Source of the DNA: Isoetes taiwanensis
Lineage: Eukaryota; Streptophyta; Lycopodiopsida; Isoetales; Isoetaceae
Assembly (NCBI GenBank): GCA_021234155.1
Contig: JAJEKV010000003.1
Location: forward strand, 23,594,874-23,658,873
DNA: 64,000 nucleotides
Direction: 5' to 3'
Below the pieces are notes generated by a model that searched no databases, was not told the origin of the DNA, and worked only from the letters and a program-made list of their open reading frames with translations. The position numbers were made by a program, and so were the translations under genes. Shown one piece after another: positions 46,966 to 59,639 of the stretch; position 1 is the stretch's first letter; each line of letters begins with the position of its first letter.

Positions 46966-47045
46966 GAAATGGGGATAACTTGGGAATCGGGGTCTATAAG
47001 ACTCCCATTCATTCCACATTTCGCATTACAGCATTTTCAATTCAC

Positions 47046-47760
47046 GATGGCGGAGCTTGACGACGAAGACTTTATTTTGATCATGAGGAATTCAACTATC
47101 CGAGGAGCTTGGACCAGAGGACGCCCTAGCATTTATTGACGCATTTGATGTCAATGCCTTTTGCAGCTCCTACTTTAGACGCTCTTGATGATGAACACCT
47201 CTCCGACGAAGACTTATCCGAGGAAGACATAGTTAAGCTTATGGATGAATTAGGTGGCTTATTGGTAGAGGACAAAGCCCATCATTGGATGGCTTGTTTG
47301 CAGAAGACCTAGATGAGGACTTTGTCAACTTTTGTCACTAATAGAAGAAAATCTCCAAAAAGGAGATAGTGAAGTTGAAGCGTAGCCAAGATAGCCATGC
47401 ATGACTTGGTCAATGCATCAATTGGACTTGGAAGTGAACAGCAACAAGAAGCACATGGAACACTTGTACATATCCGCTGAATGGCAGCCATGGGAGCAAC
47501 AAGCAACACAAGGAATGGCAATGAAGAAGAGGAAGATAGTTGCCAACTCGATTCAACTTGGAAGCAGACAGGCAACAGCAAGCATGGCAACTATGCCACA
47601 AGAAATGACAGCTCCAAGGATGAAGAAGCAGAAGATAGAGATGCCCCATCTTGATTGCCCCTCGGTGTTTCAAAGGATAACACACGCCGACTACATGAAC
47701 AATAAGAAGCAAGGCCAACCTGTATACGCGTAAGCCGCAATGTGGAGTGGACCGCTGGGG
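47046..47760 (+). pseudogene. Acidic ORF followed by Lys/Met-rich ORF (unit B)
   Basis: It starts with ATG and MAELDDEDFILIM at 47,046, then, with one or two frame changes, a strongly acidic stretch (LSDEDLSEEDIVKLMDELGG and LDEDFVNFCH, then stop at about 47,340). A second frame (47,401-47,733, 110 residues) has MKKRK and MKKQK basic patches, typical of nuclear localisation signals, and ends in QPVYA. An acidic then basic, Gln-rich layout could suit a nuclear protein. I recognise no family, and a transposon accessory protein is equally possible. Confidence 0.35.
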
Positions 47761-48189
47761 GCAACTAAGGGTGTTAGGACCTCGAAAGCCTCCACAATCT
47801 AGGAAACCTAAAGGCAAGATTGTTGCTTCCAATGAGAACTTAACATTTGAGAATGTTCAGCCACTTGTATATTCATATTGAAATTGTACTGCCATTTCTA
47901 TATGGTTATTGAGATTGTACAGCTCCCATTTGGGTTGTAAATACGCTTTATAAAGATTTTTGCACTTGATGTCCTTTTGTTTGTAAGAATTGTGGTCACC
48001 ATCTCCTTTAATTTTGACTACTTGGTTTTTATCTTTTCATGTCTATGTTATCGATGTAGTATACCTTTTCTAGTATACGTAAAGTTGGTATTGAAGATAA
48101 TAGAAAGATCTAGTCTAATCATTACATGTGCAAACTTGATATATTTCTAGCACTATGCCTATGCTAATGCATTCTTATGGACCATCAAA

Positions 48190-49090
48190 ATGTAGACTCT
48201 AAATCACAAACCGCTTTGCCACACTTACAAATGCTCCTCGCTACAAACCAAGCATATTATGTCAAAGGAGAGTCGGGCTCTCGCATGTAGGTTAGAAACT
48301 TAACACCGCGAAAATGCACTCATCATGGCTTCTAATGCCCGAAATTAAGTGAGATTAGCATCTTATGTGTGAAGAGCACAAACTTTTTACACTTGAGAAG
48401 ATCAAGTTACCAGCCTAAGGCACAAAGAAATCTCAAGCAGCTTCTAACCACACTTCCTCGCCCATTTAACAATGCCTCCGCAACCAACCATGTTATATCA
48501 AAGGCGGAGTGTGTGTTATAGCAAGTAGCTTAGAGACTTAATAATGGGAGCTGCACCGATCATATATGGCTTATTGAATGTAAGAGCTTAAACTGCCTTT
48601 ACACTTTGACAATATCAAGTTACTAGCTATGACATAAAGGAATATCCATCTAATTGTCTCAGTAACTTAATGGCAAATACGTGCTGGCAGGTTAGTTATG
48701 CATAACAAGAACTTTGAGATTCTGCCCCTAAGCTCAGCTATCAACGTGTTAACCACTACATTATTGTATATTAGAGGCTTGCTGCAGGGGATGTCTGATA
48801 GGGATGCACTACAAACCTCTGCCTATAGAAAAGAGTAACCCTCTAGATTTTGTTTGCATGCTAGTTGTTCTCAATTGAAGATTAAAGTCCTCAATGTTGT
48901 GTGACAAACACTAACTTGTACTAGCAGAATTTTGATGCTGCAGAGCAGCATCACCTGTTGAATGCTAGGAAACTTAACAAAGGGTTCTTGATTATGGCTT
49001 CTAATGCCTGACATAAAGTTGCCTTTATTAAGAGCACAAACTGCCTTACACTTTGAGAACATCTACAACATGTGATTCAAGATCAACAAA
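48190..49090 (+). repeat. Cluster of three diverged direct repeats (unit B)
   Basis: Counterpart of 16,320-17,220. From about 48,480 onward it is almost identical to unit A, unlike most of the array. Confidence 0.6.
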
Positions 49091-50185
49091 AAACTTTACT
49101 AGAACTCCTTAAGTAGCAGTTCAAGAAGGAAGGAAGGAAGAAAGGAACCTAGAAAGGGATTCTTGTCCTTGATCTTAGTTTAGATAAGTGACTTATTGGA
49201 AAGAACACTGATACCAATGTTAAGATTCTTGAAGTGTATTTGATGCAGAAGACCCATCTGCTACTGCTTGTTCAGAGGTTCAATAATAGTTGAGATTGCC
49301 ATGGAGTTTTAGACAAATATGGATCACAGAAACGTGGACCATTTTAAGCCAAAAGCTGCCTCACTTCCTATATTTTCATGGCACAGCATATTCTATGAAA
49401 ATCTAGTCTGGTTGCTATTTGGGGGTTATTTGTGGGGTTGGGAAAACATTTGCATTCTTCTCATGTGATTTGGATGCTACAAAAATGACGAAAACAGAGA
49501 CAACAAGGTGTGAATAAACCAAATAGATGTAATATCACTTCAAACCTTTGTGGGTTGCAGATATACTACACCAGTGATTAGCGATTCGCTGCTTAAATAA
49601 CTTTCTAGCTAGAAAAGCCAGAGCAAGGTGATTCACCGCAATTCACTCACAGATTCCAGTTAAAAAAACTGGAGCAACAAATAGACAGCAGACAGTTTAT
49701 AAGCTTAGCATACTCTGAACGGTAGCAACAAAGATTCTCATGTACTGCTCCAGCAACCACTTCAAACAATCTACTGCACAGCCGATTCAGAGCTTCGCTT
49801 CACATAAAGTCGACACCATGTTCAGCTGTTTCCACAGACAACTCTCTGCTTTTCGCCCCTGATGACTATTTCTTGAACGTCCCCTTTTATTGCTGTATCT
49901 CCACCGACCTTATTTTTAAATACACGTGCCTCCAATTCATAGCAATTCAATATTTCATAATACCATATAAACGATTATAGACCCATATGGCATATTTCTT
50001 CCTTCGATATGCCAAGTATCTGTGTAAACAACTTCAGCTTCCGTTCTTGTCATCGCAAGTCCGCTGCTTGATATGATGTTTCTACATATTGCATTATTAA
50101 TTCATTCTTTGCAATGAGATCTCTTATGAAATGAACACGTAATTCAATATGTTTGGTTCTTTTCAGAGGTGCACCGGATTCTTTG

Positions 50186-50764
50186 CTATAGCAATACAAA
50201 TTTTAGGCTATCCGTCAAAAGTATTGTAGGATTGGACCGAGATATACCTATCTCGCTTAATAGTCTTCTCACCCATACAATTTCTTTAGTTGCTAGCTTA
50301 AGAGGTCGAGTATTCAAATTCAAAAAAGACATAGCAACATGATGATTGTTTTTACTCCTCCATGATATTAGACCTCCCCGCAAGCATTAAAGCATAGCCG
50401 AAGTGGATCTTCTAACATCTAGATCACCCGCCCAATCTGCATCGTAATATGCAAACAAAACCAAGTTGTCGAGTTAAAAGTGATTCCATCGCTTTTTCGG
50501 CCTTTTAAGTATCTTAAGATTCGCTTTGGTCGCAACCCAATGTCCTCTCGCCTAGATTGTTGTTATATCCGCTAACAAAATACCGCAAAAGGCAATATCC
50601 GACGGTAATCGCTTGCCACATAAAGCGCATAAACCTATGAGCTCCCCTCGTATGGAATATTTTCCATTTCCTTCTTTTGGACATAAATTTGTCGATATTT
50701 TATAACCCGCCACAAGCGGTGTATTCACCGGTTTTGAATTTTCTAATCCAAACCTCATTATCAT
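50186..50764 (-). pseudogene. Copia RT thumb and RNase H (unit B only)
   Basis: The frame 50,552-50,764 has RFGLENSKPVNTPLVAG (end of RT) and SDIAFCG remains of the TRPDIA block. The frame 50,186-50,383 has GGLISWRSKNN and ATKEIVWVRRLLSEIGI of RNase H, with the usual TEAEY part garbled by a frame change, and LLTDS. Unit A has a deletion here. Confidence 0.75.
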
Positions 50765-51119
50765 ATCATATTTTCAATATTTCGAAGTCCGACAAAGTCC
50801 GAGCATTCTGCTTTTCCTTATCTCTACTCATTTCAATTCCCAAGAACTATTTTAATTCTCCAAGATCCGCTATTTTAAATCTTTTTCTCAAGAATTTGTT
50901 TGCATTTATCTAGGCATCTCATGCAATTCGATACCATTATGCAAATATCTACGCATAAAAGCAATAATGCAAAATTTATCCCTATCTTTGAACATGTACA
51001 AATTTCCATCATTGTTATGCTTCTCAAATCCTTGCTCCCTCGATATTTATCTATGCACTTATACCACTCCCTAGGTGCTTGTCTTAAACCATAAACCGTG
51101 ACGCTTTAATTTCTAAACC

Positions 51120-52925
51120 ATGTTACTTCCTTCCCCAAAGCCCTGGAGCTTGCTTCATATATATCTCTTCCTCAGAATTTGCATTTAGAAATGCGCTTTC
51201 ACATCCATATGATGTATGTCAAGTTTGAGTGCATTTGTTAGAGCTAACACAAGTCTAATACTTGTTAATTTGACAATTGGGGAGTATGTCTCTTCATAAT
51301 CAATTCCTTTTTTTGTGAAAAACCCCGAGCAACCAGCCTAGCTTTATACCTTTTGGTCCCATCGTAATTTGTTTTAATTCTATAAATCCACTTATTTCCA
51401 ATCAAATTCTTATCCGCTGGAGATTCTCGCTAGCTCATATGTACCTGCTTTTTTAAAGGAATCCATCGCCTTTAGTCATTCCGACGCTTTTTCTGAGTTC
51501 ACAGCTTCTTCAAATGATTTCGAAGTATCGGGTTCAAACACAGCCATCAATGATGGAAACCTAACTGGAGGTTTCCCAATTCTTCTACATTTTCCTGTGC
51601 CATATCTGCCATACACTTCAGGGTCATAGTCTATACCTATATCTTTAAGCTTTTATGTCTCTGTTTTCCTTTTTCGCTGCCTAGTCTCTCGCGGACCTAA
51701 GATCGCCGATTCTCGCTTGTGGCGCCTCACTATCCTCATTATCTGTCACATTGTCTTCATTCTCTTCATTAGAACCAAAGTTAGCAGTAATATCTAAATT
51801 GCCATCATGCACAATGTGTTTTTCTACTTTCTCATGCCATACTGGAATTTCATGCCTATCTTTGTAAAATTTGCTTTCGTCGAACACAACATCCCTACTG
51901 CTTATTATTTTTTTTTGTTTTGGGTATGAAGACTCTATAACCTTTTTGATTCTTCATCATAGCCGACTAGAAAACCTATTTCTCGCTTCTATCATCTAGT
52001 TTAAGTCTCATTTCTTCCGAATATGAACATATGTCAAACACCATCATATGCACGAAGTCATTTTAGTACATGTCCATATTTCTTCAAATATATTTCCATT
52101 CAAGCTACTTGATGGCAACCTATTTTGTATAAAAACACAGCTTTTGACTCGCTTCTTCCCGTAGGTAATTTGGTAAGCCTCGCAAACTTTATCATTGATC
52201 TTACAAAGATCTAAAACTGTTTCTATTTTTCCTTTCTCGCAACACCATTTTGTTATGACTACATGTGAGTTGCCTTTTTATTCCATGCTCAAGACAAAAC
52301 GATCTAAAACTTCTTGAAAGATATTTCCCGCCTCTATCCGCTTTCTAATGCATTTAAGTTTACAACCCGTCTGCCTTTCCATTTCACGCACGCATAAACT
52401 TAAATGTAGATAACAAATAGCACTTTCCCATTCTACTAAAATCGCCAATAAAAGATATATAATACCTTTTAATTGCTTTTTCCTTGCACATTCAATAGAC
52501 CATAAAGATCTAAATGTACTAGGTCGAGGGGACCCTTGGCCCTTTTCTTTGATCTGCTAAATGACAATTTAGTCAATTTTCCTAACATGCAGCCTGGACA
52601 AATGAATTTCCCATCTATATCATCTTCCCCATTAATAAATCCATCTCATCATGTATTTAATGTTATTCATATGCATGAGCCAGCCTATGGTGCCAAGTTG
52701 ATGATTTAGTCACCGACAACACATTTATACTTTTGAAGACTTTATTTGAAAACCGAAATAGATTGCCTACACGCTTTGCAAAAGAATTTTAGTTCCCTTC
52801 AAGCAAAACCTTACAGCCTTTTTTTGTTAAATCTAATCTCATATCCTAAATCCACCAATTGACTTACGATATAAAGATTTTTATGCAAACCCTAAACACA
52901 AACAATGTTGAGACTTTTATAATAA
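51120..52925 (-). pseudogene. Copia RT start, linker, integrase (unit B), broken
   Basis: Aligns with 18,470-20,300 of unit A. Only 51,681-51,887 (68 residues of linker) remains open for more than 60 codons. The integrase and RT frames are interrupted by small indels, many of them at CTG/CAG positions where unit A is intact. Confidence 0.7.
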
Positions 52926-52929
52926 CTCT

Positions 52930-52972
52930 TACTAGAACGCGTGTGCCGGGCGATGCCGGCATTAGTTGTGGA
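52930..52972. other. Hairpin border where copia similarity stops (unit B)
   Basis: Same border as 20,293-20,335, with one stem base changed (GCCGGGCGATGCCGGC). Confidence 0.4.
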
Positions 52973-55950
52973 CATGTCGAATGGGTAGACATAATGGGGT
53001 ATGTAGGTGGAATAAAAACACTAAATGTCCATGGATGTAATGAGTGCCAAATGTGAAGGGTTTACTTAATATCGTGCATCTAGAAATGCGTAAAGTGGAA
53101 TCAAATGAGTAGGCATAATAGAATGCATAGAGTTTAGGGTGCTTGTGATAATTTAGGATTTTTTTAAGATTGTGTGGTCAACACATATGCAATTGGATGT
53201 TCTCAGGCGTGATCCGTGTGGAAGACGGTGTGGGTAGTGTAGTGCAAAGTGTAGTTTGTTGGGGTGTGCTTTTGTGTGAAACTTCATAGTATATATCTAG
53301 TGTAGTAGTAATGTGTGTATTTCTTCATAGCCATTGAATGTGCATCATTTGAGAGTTCCTTTAGCATTGTCCAAGGTTAAAAACATTGTATTTAATATAA
53401 AAATAAAACTTAGAAACTCGACCTTTGGGGTTGCTTTTGTCTTTGGAAGTTCTAGATTTTCTTGGCGGGGGATACGTATCCTTGTCTTTCCATCCATAGT
53501 TGCATGTTACTTCCTCTCAATTCTTCAAAATTTATAATATGATGGATCTCCAAACTTCTAAACCCTTAAATGCATAGACCCTAGATCAATGCCAGCTATT
53601 ATGCTTGTGCCTTGGTTTAAAAATGATCCCATATAGCCATTCAATATAAGAATACAATTTTCAAGAGCTTATAAAATTTATAAAGGTTCATAGACATTTT
53701 GGTGGTCTAAAGAGTGCATATGTTAAGGTTGAGAATAGCAATTAATAATGTCAACGTTTTGTATTCTAAAAATATCACACATATTAAAAAAAATAAATGC
53801 CGTAAAAATATTACATGATAGAACCGAATGATAAGTAATCAAACATTGCAAGATAGATATATTAAGAGAATTACTTATAAAGGTACTTTTACAACAACAT
53901 GAACATTTGTCGGGTCATACTCGTAATACCTTCTAAATCATAAGTCTGCATTTATCTTTATGCTACCATAGGCTAACCACGCTGAGTGTGCCAATTTGCT
54001 TGTCGGGCCAGACATGCACATGTAGAATTACAAATTCAATAATTATAAAAATGTAGTGTAAATATCGCTGCTCAAGGAGTATGGGGAAAACAAATAGAAG
54101 CCTCAAGAATGTTAAACTCCTAAACATTAAGTTTAATTGTACTTTTAGACCTGCAAATTTTGTTAAAAGCATTAAAAACATTCATTGATAACTATCAATA
54201 TCCGTGGATTTCCAACACAAAGGTTGAAAAAGTCTAACCTTGAAAAATGAATGCAATGTTAATGTACATGTCATCCAATGCTTCCAATTCTTTATTGCAA
54301 CCACCATAGAAGCAGAATTCATTTCTCGCCAACGTAATCTCCAAAGAAGAGAGATACATGAAGACGGCTTGATCCCCGTGGTTTGAAACCTCACCCAAAC
54401 CTTGGTTTCTACGATTACAAAATAATAACATGTTTAAAAGAGAATGATGGAGAAACATACACATGAGAATGGATTTGTAAGCTTAACAAAGTTAGAATTA
54501 GCATAGACACACCTAAGTCAAGGTAGCGCAAATCATTGAAAAGTCAAGCGATTGTCCGTGAAACCACCAAACACAAAAAGATATTTGTCAAAGCTTACAG
54601 CCAGGTATGACGACCTGCCCCGCAATAAGGGTCAATCAATGACTTCCAAGTCCTTCAAACTAAGTGTACCTGGTTGCAAAAGACATAATTAATGCTTTGA
54701 TACTATAAAATATTTTAAAAACAAATGTGCAAACTCCAATCTCAAATTCATTGCCATGCCCAAGATCTAGAATGTGGACAAACCACAAATATGAATTGTC
54801 TCCATCCTCATCACCAATGATACCCAAATAATTTTTGTATGATGAACATGTATGGCTATCCCTAGGAAATGTGGGGATTATCTTTTGTGGATATTTTGCT
54901 CCAAGTGAAGGTTTCTCAGAAAAAAAAAAATTTTGATTAAAGAAAAATGAAGCCGGACTTCAAAGTGATAATTCCTTTACATTCTAAACAATGGAGCTTG
55001 ACTCAAAGAATAACATGCCAAAACCCCTTTACATTTTGCGTAACCGAGATCACCCATCACATGCACTATGAAAAATTAGTTGCTTTATCACATAGTACTT
55101 TTCTGGTCAAGGAATAAAGAATTGGTCATTTGTATACCTACTTGAAGCATGCAATCAGAGCCATCCCTTTTATGCACCCCATATAATGAGAGATAACCAC
55201 CATCGAAATAAGACTCCAAACAGAGTTGCCCAACAAATGGCAATGTTAATAGCAAAGACTTTTCATAATCTATAACCTAAAAAGTACCGCGGTAATCATC
55301 TTATTTTGTATATATTCTGTGAAGTATTACATCAATGCAATATGCTAGCATTTAAAGAAAGAAAATACTATGCACTCCATTGTCGATCGCATGTTCTATA
55401 GTCTAGCTTGTTAAGAACCTATGTTGCATAAAGTGAGGAGAGCAACATCCACCCAAACATAACCTACACATCAACGACCCACTAGCAACCTTTTCTTTGC
55501 CTTTAGCAGAAGAGCAAAACCCAAAGCAGAAAGAGCAGACCCATCTTTTCTTTACTCTAAAAGCAAATTAGTTGAAGTCAGCATAGATCATATAAGAACC
55601 ATACCATAGGAAACATTGAGGCCACAGTTAAATTGCACACTAAAGAAGCTTATACCGCATCAAAAGGGCTTATAACTGGAGCACTGGGTTATCCAAATGT
55701 AGTGGAATCAGGATGCATGCAATGACTTTGAATATAAGATGGCTAAAGATTAAGGGACCCATCAGATCCACATTCGGAACAAATTCAACTCGCCAAACCC
55801 TTGAGCTTTAAAGAATAGAAATGCGTAAAACTATGGTCGAAAGGGTTGCCCTGCTTTAACAGGGAAAGGAGATTTGGATCAGGAATTTATTTGCATGTCT
55901 TGTTATAGAAAGCTTACTTGCTTCACACCATAAGCAAATGATGCTGGGTA
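52972..55950. other. AT-rich spacer (unit B), no gene recognised
   Basis: Counterpart of 20,335-23,330, with only small indels. Confidence 0.45.
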
Positions 55951-55954
55951 GATA

Positions 55955-56465
55955 CACTCACTTACAAACGTAAGATGGACTGGGAAGATGGGCTGCATAG
56001 TAGGATGTGTTCCTGCACCAAATTTAAAAAGGAAGAAATGATTAGCGGGCTGCAAAGGAAGAAATGATTAGCAAAGTGCAAATAACAGGAAAAACATACA
56101 ATTATAGATGGAAATATGGGCTGCATGGCAAGTTGCCTCCTCTCCTTGTTTCTTTGCACCAAATTTACAAAGCAGGGCTTCAATGAGCTTCAACTGCAGA
56201 GCAACATAAAATACAGTTTATAAGCCAATCCTGAAAAATAAGTCAATCCACGTTTTACATTTCAAGCTTGTCAAAATAGCTCACCTCATTCTAAGCTTTT
56301 CAAAATAGCTCGCCTCATGCTGATCATGCATGCCACTCACATGATTCAGCTCAAACTCAAGAGCCAATGACGAACACAATTCTGAGGCGCAGAGATGGTT
56401 GAGGGAAAATTTCATAAGAATCATAGGAAGGGGGGAAGGTTTCCATCGAGCTGTTGTAAGCACTC
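55955..56465 (-). pseudogene. Exon-like modules (unit B)
   Basis: Counterpart of 23,330-23,880. The minus ORFs 55,962-56,183 and 56,281-56,463 are nearly identical to those of unit A, which is unusual in this array and would fit either recent exchange or selective retention. Confidence 0.4.
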
Positions 56466-57513
56466 ATCTAGGTCCTGAAGCTGCAAGTCTGCAAAAAAGA
56501 CAGACATAACAATTTATGAAGATGTAAATTTGAAACCTAATAATGTCACCACGTAAGACACCGATCGCTGAAAACATTCAAGGAGCTTATTCTTCAGCCG
56601 ATTCTTATGAGATGAAGGCATGAGAGAGATCTGAACCGGGCCGGCCGCTAATTTCCGTGAGCCACGCTTTTCCATCAAGCTAAGGAGCTCCCTAAATCTC
56701 ATTTTCCATAAATCTAAGGTGCAAGAATGGAAGGTTTTGTAACAACCAAAGAATCGCTATATGTTGAAGAAGAGGCGATCGCTATATGTTGAAGAAGAGG
56801 CGTATAGGCGACGGCCCTTGAACTCTTTGAATAAAACAGATAAGAAATGCACATGTTTTCTTAGGTGCGCCTCAAATTTTGCACTATTTTTGCATATGTG
56901 CGCCTCTAAACGCTTCAAAATCGACTCATGTTTGGCATTTTATACTAAACGGGGAGATGTAAGATGCTTCGCATGATGCAAAGAAAGTTCAAAGGCTCCC
57001 GAACATGATGAAATGTCAAATTGATTTGAAAGGGAACTTCAACGGATTCTTTAGAATCTATAGTAAACCCGAGAGGCCGAGGCAAAGGGGTCTATGAGTC
57101 GAAACCTCCTCTTCATGTTCCCGCACGTGATTTACAAAGGATATAGAGATTAGTCGTTCAAATTGTAACTTTGTTTAGAGTGCAAATAATAGGAAGTGTA
57201 AATAATCTTAGGAAAAACATACAAAGATAACCGTGAACACGGGCGCCACAAAGAAGTCACCGCTTCTCCCCGATCCTTTGCCCGAATTTACCTTTTAGAG
57301 CTTCAAAGACAGAGCACTACTTTCCAACTACAAACTTCGAATCCAAAAGATAAACCGAAGTCGCAAGCAAAAAGACAATCGTAAGGTAGGAACATGTCCC
57401 GCATGGATTCCAAGCATTCAAGCCTATCTCACCCTTGCCGATCATGGACATGCACCAAGCTCAAACTCAAGAATGCAACTCGAGGCGCCATGAAAAAATC
57501 AGAGATGAGGAGG

Positions 57514-58414
57514 TGTTAGCCTAAAACCCGCTCTCGCCAACATTCAAGGAAGATATGGTGAGAACCTCCATCTAATTAGAGGGAAGATCAACCCCAAACT
57601 ATAAGGAAATAAAGTCTAAGAACTTAGAACATAAAAGATACAATCTTGCTATCAAACAAGAAACGCTTTTTCTTACAATAGATTAATTTTTCTTTTGCTT
57701 TTCTTGAAGGAAATACAAAAGAAACAATGATTTTTAGAAGAATGCAAAATAGGTCTTGCTTGATTCAGAAAAAATAAATACACGAAATTCAAAGCAACAA
57801 CAAAGATTTTAAGGAGAATACACAATAGGTCCTTGCTTGATTCCTAAACAAATACTCCTAAGAGCAGCTTGAATCAGCCATAGTCATGAGCTTACCGAAA
57901 ACCGAACATAGCATAACACATTTTGGAGTCTTCTTGAAGGAAAACTGAATTTACAATCGTAATATATTCTTGGTTTTGAATTCGCTTAATGCACACATAT
58001 ATCATATGTCGTTACCCGCAGAGAGCAAAATCGGCTTCCTCTTCTTTTTAAACATCTTCGATCCCGCCAAGAAATGGTTAGATCCATACCGCATGATGAT
58101 ATCGGCAGATTTGGAGCGTAACTTCATGATAACAGCCGTTGGAGCTTCTTCGAAGTTCGGCCCAAAAGGGTAAAATGTGTCGCTTAGGGTTTTCTTGAGA
58201 TAACATGCCAAAAAAATATCTTAAAGGTTGAAAGTAATAACATTATTTTTTGTTGATGTAGAAACAACCATATGCGATTCGCAAACTTCTCCCCGCAACT
58301 CCTAAGATACCCTCTTGAAGTAGAAGTCCCGAGAAATCTATTGTAGCCCATATTTTGCTTCAAAGACCAAAACGTGTAAAATGGCGAAAAATGATGTTGC
58401 CTCTAGGGGAGGCA
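57514..58414 (-). repeat. Gypsy 3' LTR (copy C)
   Basis: About 901 bp, matching 24,889-25,788 including the extra segment near 57,908-57,947. Sequence on both sides also matches the flanks of the copy B 3' LTR, as expected if the whole region was duplicated after the element inserted. Confidence 0.78.
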
Positions 58415-58489
58415 ACATTTATGCCCAAAAGAGATGCAGGCTGGTCCCCTTAGCCCTAAGGTATGATGTGGAGGTAGCATGTGTGTAGG

Positions 58490-59190
58490 AATGAGTTATG
58501 GAAGAGGTGATAATGACAAGCAGATGATAGTGTGGATGTGGAACGGATAAACCTGCTCATGACAGAAATAAACATTAGAAGGCTGCTGTAATAATGGACA
58601 GAGATGAATAGCAGCCATGGGTACGAATAGTATGGAAGATAGATGTGTGAAGTTCTGATGGAAAATAGGGCAACGATCAACGGGTGGACATGGAAGACTA
58701 GGATGCACCCGCATGACGAAAAATAGCATTAGAAGGTCACCAGAATAATGGACAGAGATGAAAAGCAGCCATGGGTATGGATAGTATGGAAGATAGATGT
58801 GTGAAGTTCTGATGTGAAATAGGGCAACGATCAACAGGTGGAAATGGAAGACTAGGATGCACCTGGACATGACAAAATTAAGCATTAGAAGGTCACAGTA
58901 ATAATGGACAGAGATGAAAAGCAAACCATGGGTATGGATAGTATGGAAGATAGATGTGTGAAGTTCGATGGGAAATAGGGCAACGATCAACAGTGGAAAT
59001 GGAAGACTAGGATGCACCCGCACATGACAAAAATTAAGCATTAGAAGGTCAGCTGAATAATGGATGAGATGAAAAGCAGCCATGGGTATGAATAGCATGG
59101 AAGATAGATGTGCTAAGTTCGATGGAAATAGGGCAACGATCAACGGGTGGACATGGAAGACTAGGATGCACCGCATTACATGACAAAATG
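58490..59190. repeat. Tandem repeat, about 155 bp period, in gypsy 3' region (copy C)
   Basis: This is the counterpart of 25,840-26,560, with markers near 58,571, 58,725, 58,882 and 59,037. In the minus frame it holds a 226-residue ORF (58,496-59,176) made of about four 52-residue hydrophobic repeats. Confidence 0.85.
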
Positions 59191-59344
59191 GAAGACCGGA
59201 ATGTCATCAAATGATTCTCGCACATGAAAAGATCGAAAGTAACATGAGAATGCCCTAAAGAGATATGTCCACAAGATCTAAAAAAGATACACATATAATG
59301 TTGAAGGGAGATAAAGACTTCTAGATTCAAAAATAGATATTTAT

Positions 59345-59545
59345 GTAATGCCCAAAAGAGATACGTATGCATGCATGATACAAAAGGGATATGTATGCAA
59401 TGCCCAAAAGAGATATGATGCAAAAGGGATATGTATGCAATGCCCAAAAGAGATATGTATGCATGACGCAGATGGAATATGTATGCAATGACCAAAAGAG
59501 TTACGTATATATGACAATGACACAAAAGGAATATGTATGTAACTT
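59345..59545. repeat. Short tandem repeat, about 45 bp period (copy C)
   Basis: Same array as 27,815-28,010, here uninterrupted from the upstream sequence (59,300-59,345), so it shows the state before the 1.1 kb insertion in copy B. In the minus frame an ORF (59,049-59,525, 158 residues) links this array to the first unit of the 155 bp repeats. Confidence 0.8.
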
Positions 59546-59639
59546 AACTAAAGATCAAGTTTGTTCAGGCATAATATTTTTTAAGGTAATAAGTATTGCA
59601 AGGATTCATGCATTCCTGACCACAATGCGCCTCGCGAAC

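Larger units (their letters stand above)
50060..52925 (-). mobile_element. Ty1/copia retrotransposon remnant (unit B)
   Basis: Same element as 18,200-20,300 but with about 840 more bases at 50,120-50,960. These encode the RT thumb (GLENSKPVNTP), and RNase H (GLISWRSKNN, LATKEIVWVRRLL and, near 50,100-50,160, KHIELRVHFIRDL). The YVDD box is damaged: around 50,960 the strand reads CVDI. Integrase here is more broken than in unit A. Confidence 0.82.
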
